39,300 nt of DNA. It comes from Chthoniobacterales bacterium. Lineage in GTDB: Bacteria > Verrucomicrobiota > Verrucomicrobiia > Chthoniobacterales > Terrimicrobiaceae. The stretch covers positions 1 to 39,300 of the forward strand of contig JACSRU010000092.1 of the NCBI GenBank assembly GCA_014879575.1. Direction: 5' to 3'. The position numbers and the translations under genes were made by a program. This document shows positions 33,550-39,300 of the stretch, one piece after another; within the stretch, counting starts at the first letter, position 1; each line of letters opens with the position of its first letter. Below the pieces are notes generated by a model. The model worked only from the letters and a program-made list of their open reading frames with translations. It made no database searches and was not told the DNA's origin.

Positions 33550-35304
33550 ATGAATCCCGCTCCATACATTCCCGACACCGCTCCGTTCACCTCCGCCCAG
33601 CGGTCCTGGCTCAATGGCTTTCTCGCCGGCCTGTTCTCCAGCACTCCCGAGTCCGCGGCACCGCCCGCAGCGGCCCAAAAAACGGTGAACATCTATTTCG
33701 GCTCCGAAAGTGGAAACAGTGAGGCACTCGCCAAACTCATCGCCAAGGCGGCCAAAAAACAGGGTCTCGCCTCCCAGGCGGTTGGGCTCGACAAGGTCCG
33801 GCTCGCGGACCTCGCCGCCCAGACGTTTGCCCTCATCGTCACCAGCACGTTCGGAGACGGCGAGCCGCCCGCCAATGCCGTCGCCTTTCAGGAGGAACTG
33901 CTTTCCGATGCGGCGCCGCGACTGGAGAATCTGCACTACGCCGTGCTCGCCCTCGGGGACACCAACTACGAACAGTTCTGCAAATTCGGCATCGAGGTGG
34001 ACGCACGCCTGGAAGCCCTCGGCGCCCGGCGGCTTTACGAACGGGCCGACTGCGATGTCGCCTACGAGGATGCCGCCGCCGCCTGGCAGACCGGGGTGTT
34101 TCAGGTCATCGCCACCATGCCGGACACCGCCCCCGCCGCCGCCGCCGCCGCTCCGCCGGCAAGGACGGCGCCGCCCGCGGACGCTGGCTATTCGAAAACG
34201 CATCCCTTTCCGGCCGCTCTGATCACAAACCGCAAGCTGACGGCGGACACCTCCGCCAAGGAGACCCGGCACATCGAAATTTCCCTTGCCGGTTCCGGGC
34301 TGACCTACGAGGTCGGCGACGCGCTCGGGGTCCTGCCGACGAACTGTCCCGCGCTTGTGGACGACATTCTGCGCGCCCTCAATTGTGACGGCGAGGAAGC
34401 CGTGCCCACGCCCGACGGCGTCGAGGTCCCGCTGCGCACCGCGCTGCTGCGCCACTACGAAATCACGAAGATCCCCGCGCCGCTGCTCAAGGTCATCGCC
34501 GAGCGCAGTGCGGACAAAACCCTCGCGGACCTCCTGATCCCGGAAGCCAGGGACGCGCTGAACCATTATCTCCACGGCCGCGAGACCCTCGACCTCCTGG
34601 CCGACTTTGCGAGCGTCGCCTTTTCCGCGCCGGAATTCGTCTCCCACCTCCGCAAACTCCAGCCCCGCCTGTATTCGATTTCCTCCAGTCTTCACGCCTT
34701 CCCCGACCAGGTGCACCTCACCGTGGCGACGGTGCGCTATGACAGCCACGGCCGCTCGCGCAAGGGCGTGTGTTCCACGTTCCTCGCCGACCGCACAAAT
34801 GGCACGGTGCCCGTGTTTGTGCATGTGTCCAAGGGATTCCGTCTCCCCGCCTCCGACGATACGCCCATCATCATGGTGGGGCCCGGCACCGGCATCGCGC
34901 CGTTCCGCGCCTTTCTGCACGACCGGAAGGCCCGGGGTGCCAAGGGGAAAAACTGGCTCTTCTTCGGCGACCAAAAGGCGTCCACCGACTTCCTCTACCG
35001 CGACGAACTCGAAGGCCTGCGCGCCGACGGCCACCTCACCCGCCTCGACACCGCCTTCTCCCGCGACCAATCCGAAAAAATCTACGTCCAGCACCGCATG
35101 CGAGAAAATGCCGCCGCACTGTGGGCGTGGCTCCAGGACGGCGCGTATTTCTACGTCTGCGGCGACGCCCAGCGCATGGCCCGCGATGTGGACGCCGCCC
35201 TGCACACGGTCGCCGAAACGGCCGGCGGCCTGTCCGCCGAAGCCGCCGCCGCCTTCGTGCAAAAACTCAAATCGGACAAACGCTACATGCGCGACGTGTA
35301 TTAG
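33550..35304 (+). CDS. NADPH-dependent diflavin reductase (CysJ-like) for nitrite reductase
   Basis: A 584-residue flavoprotein that would pass electrons from NADPH through FAD and FMN. The flavodoxin domain (about 45-190) has VNIYFGSESGNSEALAK and TSTFGDGEPPANA. An Ala/Pro-rich linker follows (about 195-215), then the FAD-binding region with RLYSISSS at 373-380, the NADPH-binding GPGTGIAPFR at 444-453, WLFFGDQ and the C-terminal RYMRDVY with terminal aromatic Tyr. This is the domain order of sulfite reductase alpha subunit. Position directly after nirA indicates it serves NirA in place of ferredoxin. The linker is encoded by a run of GCC repeats near 34134. Confidence 0.9.
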   Translation: MNPAPYIPDTAPFTSAQRSWLNGFLAGLFSSTPESAAPPAAAQKTVNIYFGSESGNSEALAKLIAKAAKKQGLASQAVGLDKVRLADLAAQTFALIVTSTFGDGEPPANAVAFQEELLSDAAPRLENLHYAVLALGDTNYEQFCKFGIEVDARLEALGARRLYERADCDVAYEDAAAAWQTGVFQVIATMPDTAPAAAAAAPPARTAPPADAGYSKTHPFPAALITNRKLTADTSAKETRHIEISLAGSGLTYEVGDALGVLPTNCPALVDDILRALNCDGEEAVPTPDGVEVPLRTALLRHYEITKIPAPLLKVIAERSADKTLADLLIPEARDALNHYLHGRETLDLLADFASVAFSAPEFVSHLRKLQPRLYSISSSLHAFPDQVHLTVATVRYDSHGRSRKGVCSTFLADRTNGTVPVFVHVSKGFRLPASDDTPIIMVGPGTGIAPFRAFLHDRKARGAKGKNWLFFGDQKASTDFLYRDELEGLRADGHLTRLDTAFSRDQSEKIYVQHRMRENAAALWAWLQDGAYFYVCGDAQRMARDVDAALHTVAETAGGLSAEAAAAFVQKLKSDKRYMRDVY

Positions 35305-35305
35305 G

Positions 35306-36871
35306 ATGATCGTCCAGGAATCCAACCTCATTGACCGGCTCCTCGCGGAGCAGCGTCAATTGACGGCCGTGGAGCGCTTCTCGCAAAAACACGAGCGCGA
35401 GATGCTGCCCCTCCAGGCGCACCACTACCGCGACCTGATTCCCTTCTCCCAACCCGCCCCGGGACAGCAATACGCCTTCGAGGTCAATCTGGACAAATGC
35501 ACGGGCTGCAAGGCCTGCGTGAGCGCCTGTCATTCGCTCAACGGCCTCGAGGATCACGAAACCTGGCGGGATGTGGGAACCCTCGTCGGATACGATCGCG
35601 GCAAGGCCTACCAACAAACGGTCACCACCGCGTGCCACCACTGCGCCGAACCCGGCTGCCTCGAAGGCTGCCCGGTGATGGCCTACGAAAAGGACGCGAC
35701 CACCGGCATCGTCCGTCACCTCGATGACCAGTGTATCGGCTGCCAATACTGCACGATGAAATGTCCCTACGACGTGCCGAAGTACTCCGACCGCCTCGGC
35801 ATCGTGCGCAAGTGCGACATGTGCCACGACCGCCTTGCCGTCGGCGAGGCGCCCGCCTGCGTGCAGGCCTGCCCGCACGAGGCCATCACCATCCGCCTCG
35901 TGGATGTCGCCGAAGTCTCCATCGCGTCCGCCCGCCCGGACGAACGCCTGCTGCCGGGCACTTATGATTCCGCTTACACCAAGCCGACCACGCGCTTTGT
36001 ATCCTCGCGTCCCATTCCCAGGGACGCCGACGCCGCCAGCGCCCAGCGGCTCCGCAAGGAACACGCCCACTGGCCACTGCTCGTCATGCTCGTGCTCACG
36101 CAACTGGCGACGGGGATGCTTTTCTTCCTCGGCGTCGTCGCCTTCGCGGATTCCGCGGCCTTTCCCCGCATCCATTTTCCCATCGCGGCCGCCGCCTTCG
36201 GACTTCTGAATGTCGGCCTCCTTGCCGCCGTCTTCCACCTCGGCCGCCCCCTGGGAGCCTGGCGGTTTTTTCTCGGTCTGCGCACGTCGTGGATGAGCCG
36301 GGAGATTCTGGCTTTCAGCGGATTTGCGGGTCTGGCCGCCCCCGCCGTGGCCGTGGCGTGGCTGTTTCCGTCCTTCCCCTGGCTCATCCCGGTCGTGGCC
36401 CTCACCGGCCTCGGAGCGGTCTTCACCTCGGCGATGATCTACATCGACACCCGCCGGTATTTTTGGACGCCGGAGTTGGTGGGCGGGCGGTTCTTTGGCT
36501 CGGTGTTCACGCTCGGGGCCGGCGCGACCCTGGCCTGCGGCGGACCGGCCTGGCTGGCGGGCGTGACCATGGGACTGCTCTTTGTAACCTTTGCCTGGGA
36601 AATGTCGCGCCACCACGACGCGTTGCAGGACTCCGACGCGCGCACCCATTCCTCCGCGCGGATCGTGGACACGCTGATGCCGCGCCTGGTGCCCGCGCGC
36701 GGCGTGCTCTTCCTCGCCGCGCTCAGCTGCCTGGCCGCCGAATTGGCCGTTCCCGGCGTCGGCTGGGCCCTCGCGGCTCTCGGCACCCTGCTCGCCGGAG
36801 CGGTTCTGGAACGCTATGTGTTTTTCACCGCCGTGGTGCCGCACCGCATGCCGGGGGGATTCATCCGATGA
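35306..36871 (+). CDS. Fused DmsB-like [4Fe-4S] and DmsC-like membrane anchor subunit
   Basis: 521 residues. The N-terminal about 240 residues are a four-cluster ferredoxin subunit: [13 protein letters not shown] (Cys65, 68, 71, 75), [32 protein letters not shown] and [10 protein letters not shown] with [10 protein letters not shown]. From about 262 there are about eight helices in the DmsC pattern: [43 protein letters not shown] and [14 protein letters not shown]. DmsC anchors oxidise quinol at the membrane. As a fusion next to the nitrate reductase gene it probably supplies that enzyme with quinol electrons. The ATG at 35306 starts one base after the diflavin reductase stop; the far longer ORF upstream is antisense or out-of-frame translation. 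Confidence 0.88.
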   Translation: MIVQESNLIDRLLAEQRQLTAVERFSQKHEREMLPLQAHHYRDLIPFSQPAPGQQYAFEVNLDKCTGCKACVSACHSLNGLEDHETWRDVGTLVGYDRGKAYQQTVTTACHHCAEPGCLEGCPVMAYEKDATTGIVRHLDDQCIGCQYCTMKCPYDVPKYSDRLGIVRKCDMCHDRLAVGEAPACVQACPHEAITIRLVDVAEVSIASARPDERLLPGTYDSAYTKPTTRFVSSRPIPRDADAASAQRLRKEHAHWPLLVMLVLTQLATGMLFFLGVVAFADSAAFPRIHFPIAAAAFGLLNVGLLAAVFHLGRPLGAWRFFLGLRTSWMSREILAFSGFAGLAAPAVAVAWLFPSFPWLIPVVALTGLGAVFTSAMIYIDTRRYFWTPELVGGRFFGSVFTLGAGATLACGGPAWLAGVTMGLLFVTFAWEMSRHHDALQDSDARTHSSARIVDTLMPRLVPARGVLFLAALSCLAAELAVPGVGWALAALGTLLAGAVLERYVFFTAVVPHRMPGGFIR

Positions 36872-39075
36872 TCGCCTCCCTGGAGGCCCTGCTCCGGGCG
36901 CGCTCCGGCGTGCTCACGGAGAAACTCGTCCGCCAGCCGGGTGCCTTCGGCCTCGGCCAGGTGCCGTCCCGCCTCAAACCCACCGCCACCACGACCATGG
37001 TGTGCGGCTACTGCTCGACCGGCTGCGGACTCAACGTCCATCTCAGGGACGCCGCCGCGATCAACCTCAGCGCCGATCCCGACTATCCGGTCAATCTCGG
37101 CATGGCCTGCCCCAAGGGGTGGGAGGCGCTCGCGCCGCTCAGCGCGCCGGATCGCGGTACCACGCCCCTCCTGCGCAATGCGGACGGCGTGCTGGAAGCC
37201 ACGTCCTGGGCGCGGGCGATGGAGGTGTTTTGCGGAAAACTCAAGGCGCTTCAGGCCGCGCACGGACCCGAGTCCGTCGCGTTCCTGAGCACCGGCCAGA
37301 TTCCCACCGAGGAGATGGCCTTTCTGGGATGCCTGTTCAAATTCGGCATGGGATTTGTTCACTGCGACAGCAACACGCGCCAGTGCATGGCCACCGCCCA
37401 CGTGGCCTACAAGCAGTCCTTTGGCTTTGACGCGCCGCCCTACACATATGCGGATTTCGAGGAGTCCGACGTCCTGGTCTTCATCGGCGCGAATCCCTGC
37501 ATCGCCCATCCCATCATGTGGCAAAGGGTGATGCGCAATCCCCACAAGCCCGAAATTCTCGTCCTCGACCCGCGCCGCACCGAGACCGCCATGGCGGCGA
37601 CCCAACACTATCCGCTGCGCCCCAAGTCCGACCTCATCCTCCTCTACGGCCTCGCCCATCTGCTCCTGCAACTCAAGGCCGTGGACCGCGCATTCGTCGC
37701 CGCCCACACGACCGGATTCGACGCCTTCGCGGAATTCGTGCGCGGGTTTCCCGTCTCCCGCGTGGCGGAGGAAACGGGCCTCTCCGAGGAAAAGCTCTGG
37801 CGGCTGGCCGGCACCATCGCCCAGGGAAAGCGGGTTTCGTTCTGGTGGACGATGGGCGTGAACCAAAGCCACGAAGCCACCCGCACCGCCCAGGCCATCA
37901 TCAATCTCGCCCTCATGACCGGTCACATCGGCCGCCCCGGCACGGGCGCCAATTCCATTACCGGCCAATGCAACGCCATGGGGTCCCGGCTCTTTGCCAA
38001 TGTCACCAGCCTCATCGGCGGACATGATGCCAACAATAACGCCGACCGCGCCAAGGTGGCCGGCATCCTCGGGATTCCCGAGACCGTCATCCCCCGCCAA
38101 CCCGCCATGGCCTACGACCAGATCGTCGAAGGCATCGACTCCGGAAAAATCAAGGCCCTGTGGGTGATCGCCACCAATTCCTCCCACTCCTGGGTACAGC
38201 AAAAGCGCTTCAACGCCCTGGTGTCCAAACTCGATTTTCTGGTCGTTCAGGACATGTTTCCCACCACCGAAACCGCCACCCGCGCCCACCTCTTTCTGCC
38301 CGCCGCAGGCTGGGGCGAGAAGGAGGGCACGCTCATCAATTCGGAACGCCGCATCGGACTCGTGAAAAAGGTGCGCATCGCCCCCGGTCAGGCACTTGCG
38401 GACTTTCAGATCTTCCGCCTCATCGCGGACGCCTGGGGCTGCGGCGCGTTGTTCTCCCGCTGGACGTCGCCCGAGGCGGTCTTCGGGCTGCTGAAGGACA
38501 TTTCCCGCGACCAACCCAACGACATCACCGGCATCTCAGACTACCGCATGATCGATGAGAACGGCGGCATCCAATGGCCGTTGCCGGGTCCGCCCTCCGA
38601 AGGAACTCCCATCGCACGGGAACGACGCCTGTTTGCGGATGGAAAATTCTTCACCCCGGATGGACGCGCCCGCTTTATTTTTGAGGAACCCCGGGAGATG
38701 CCGGAGAAGCCCGATGCCGCCCACCCCTTTCTCCTCCTGACCGGACGCGGCACTTCCTCCCAATGGCACACCAACACCCGCACCGGAAAATCCGACGTGC
38801 TGCGCAAACTCTATCCGCCCGATTGCTATGTGGAGATCCATCCCGATGACGCCGCACGCCTCGGCATCCTGCCTGGCGAGACGATTCGCGTGACCTCCCG
38901 GCGCGCCACCATCGCGGCCACGGCCTTTGTGACACCCTCCGTGCAGCCGGGCCAGATCTTCGCGCCCATGCACTATGCCGAAGTGAATCAACTCACCTTC
39001 CCCGCCTTCGACCCCCACTCCCGCCAGCCGTCCTACAAAGCCTGCGCCGTGAATGTCGAAAAGACGAACCCGTGA
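36868..39075 (+). CDS. nasA: Assimilatory nitrate reductase catalytic subunit (bis-MGD, 4Fe-4S)
   Basis: A 735-residue molybdopterin oxidoreductase. The N-terminal cluster motif is [13 protein letters not shown], with Cys46, Cys49, Cys53 and Cys81 (MACPKGWE). Cys173 in NTRQCMATA is the likely molybdenum ligand, as in NasA/NapA, after [20 protein letters not shown]. Molybdopterin-binding segments include [12 protein letters not shown] and [20 protein letters not shown]-terminal MopB-binding domain has [20 protein letters not shown]. There is no signal peptide, so it is cytoplasmic. Its ATG overlaps the membrane-subunit stop as ATGA. Formate dehydrogenase is the nearest alternative, but NTRQCMA and the operon context point to nitrate. 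Confidence 0.9.
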   Translation: MIASLEALLRARSGVLTEKLVRQPGAFGLGQVPSRLKPTATTTMVCGYCSTGCGLNVHLRDAAAINLSADPDYPVNLGMACPKGWEALAPLSAPDRGTTPLLRNADGVLEATSWARAMEVFCGKLKALQAAHGPESVAFLSTGQIPTEEMAFLGCLFKFGMGFVHCDSNTRQCMATAHVAYKQSFGFDAPPYTYADFEESDVLVFIGANPCIAHPIMWQRVMRNPHKPEILVLDPRRTETAMAATQHYPLRPKSDLILLYGLAHLLLQLKAVDRAFVAAHTTGFDAFAEFVRGFPVSRVAEETGLSEEKLWRLAGTIAQGKRVSFWWTMGVNQSHEATRTAQAIINLALMTGHIGRPGTGANSITGQCNAMGSRLFANVTSLIGGHDANNNADRAKVAGILGIPETVIPRQPAMAYDQIVEGIDSGKIKALWVIATNSSHSWVQQKRFNALVSKLDFLVVQDMFPTTETATRAHLFLPAAGWGEKEGTLINSERRIGLVKKVRIAPGQALADFQIFRLIADAWGCGALFSRWTSPEAVFGLLKDISRDQPNDITGISDYRMIDENGGIQWPLPGPPSEGTPIARERRLFADGKFFTPDGRARFIFEEPREMPEKPDAAHPFLLLTGRGTSSQWHTNTRTGKSDVLRKLYPPDCYVEIHPDDAARLGILPGETIRVTSRRATIAATAFVTPSVQPGQIFAPMHYAEVNQLTFPAFDPHSRQPSYKACAVNVEKTNP

Positions 39076-39108
39076 GCCCGCTCCGATAACGATACGGATT
39101 CGATGGCG

Positions 39109-39168
39109 TGCCCGCAGACGTCGGGCAGGCAGATGACAAAAAGGCCGCAGAACAAGTGTTCCTGCGGC
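39109..39168 (+). terminator. Tandem hairpins after the nitrate operon, probable terminator
   Basis: Hairpin 1: TGCCCG (39109-39114) with CGGGCA (39122-39127), seven-base loop. Hairpin 2: GCCGCAG (39144-39150) with CTGCGGC (39162-39168), extended by AAC with GTT across a one-base bulge. A T run (TTTTT) begins 9 bases after the second stem, within a further GGGGT...ACCCC stem. The position just beyond the nitrate reductase stop supports a transcription end. Confidence 0.5.
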
Positions 39169-39231
39169 GGGGTGATTTTTACCCCTCGAAGTTCAGGAAA
39201 AAATCAAAAATCTCCCGGGGGAAACTTGGCG

Positions 39232-39300
39232 TCAGGCTGCATTTTCTTGCAAAAAGGCCTTGAACGACGGTGTCACAGGGTTGGATCGCAGAAAGACTCA
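39232..39300 (-). CDS. 3' end of a minus-strand gene, possibly a LysR-type regulator
   Basis: Only the last 22 codons are in the window. The frame is open to the window edge and ends in TGA at 39232-39234, reading ...RSNPVTPSFKAFLQENAA. This resembles the C-terminal end of LysR-type regulators or periplasmic substrate-binding domains, but the piece is too short for certainty. It converges on the nitrate operon, with the tandem hairpins between. Confidence 0.35.

Noticed and set aside
34130-34190. GCC-repeat stretch as a microsatellite or frameshift hotspot
   Set aside because: It encodes the Ala/Pro linker between flavodoxin and FAD domains, and the reading frame is intact on both sides.
31837-35331. 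1164-codon minus-strand open frame opposite nirA and the diflavin reductase
   Set aside because: It lies wholly antisense to two genes with intact catalytic motifs, and its translation is low-complexity Gly/Arg/Val/His typical of the reverse of GC3-rich genes.

Overview
The window reads as a chromosomal stretch of a free-living, carbohydrate-degrading Gram-negative bacterium, most likely of the phylum Verrucomicrobiota. That placement is an inference. It rests on a PEP-CTERM protein with a DNRLRE-like fold, a DUF1559-type prepilin beside an AraC regulator, a GH51 arabinofuranosidase, a DUF4838 protein, a fused SpmA/SpmB-like membrane protein and an assimilatory nitrate operon with a DmsB-DmsC fusion. 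No rRNA or phylogenetic marker is present to confirm it. DNA is moderately GC-rich throughout, and visibly richer with strongly GC3-biased codons from about 30.3 kb to 39.1 kb.

Layout. 1-69: 3' part of a tRNA-Ser(GCU). 112-5708 (minus): a tight four-gene run argD-argF-sensor-hybrid histidine kinase, where the membrane sensor (periplasmic domain, HAMP, PAS) and the kinase (GAF, HisKA, HATPase, REC) are separate overlapping genes. 5859-8949 (plus): an NtrC-type sigma54 response regulator followed 7 bp later by a GT-C membrane glycosyltransferase. 8963-11521: hemW, a secreted DUF362 protein and a small secreted OB-fold-like protein. 11651-11759: a MITE-like foldback. 11845-17265 (plus): a LacI-family regulator translationally coupled to a MacB-type efflux set (ATPase, two-module FtsX permease, HlyD adaptor). 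17306-19612 (minus): an AEC transporter and a SpmA/B-like nucleoside-recognition protein. 19755-21076 (plus): a LOG-family protein coupled to a small Tat-exported repeat protein that resembles the 7(1)-knot families. 21043-22047 (minus): an HdeD-like membrane protein with a cysteine-containing N-terminal domain.

22179-30046 is a polysaccharide-related locus. On the minus strand it runs DNRLRE protein, prepilin-like DUF1559 protein, AraC regulator, PEP-CTERM DNRLRE protein, GH51 arabinofuranosidase. Divergent from it is a DUF4838 glycosidase-like protein. Immediately after the latter lies a 220-bp remnant of a second GH51 gene, cut at both ends.

30315-39168 is a nitrate assimilation operon. 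It opens with a good sigma54 (-24/-12) promoter and a leader carrying a 70-codon ORF coupled to the transporter gene. The genes are: nitrate MFS transporter, siroheme nitrite reductase, CysJ-like NADPH diflavin reductase, fused DmsBC-type iron-sulfur/membrane subunit, and molybdopterin nitrate reductase. Nitrate would be imported, reduced to nitrite with quinol-derived electrons through the fused subunit, then reduced to ammonium by the siroheme enzyme fed by the diflavin reductase. The compositional shift and the GH51 remnant at its left edge suggest the operon was inserted here. The window ends in the 3' tail of another minus-strand gene.
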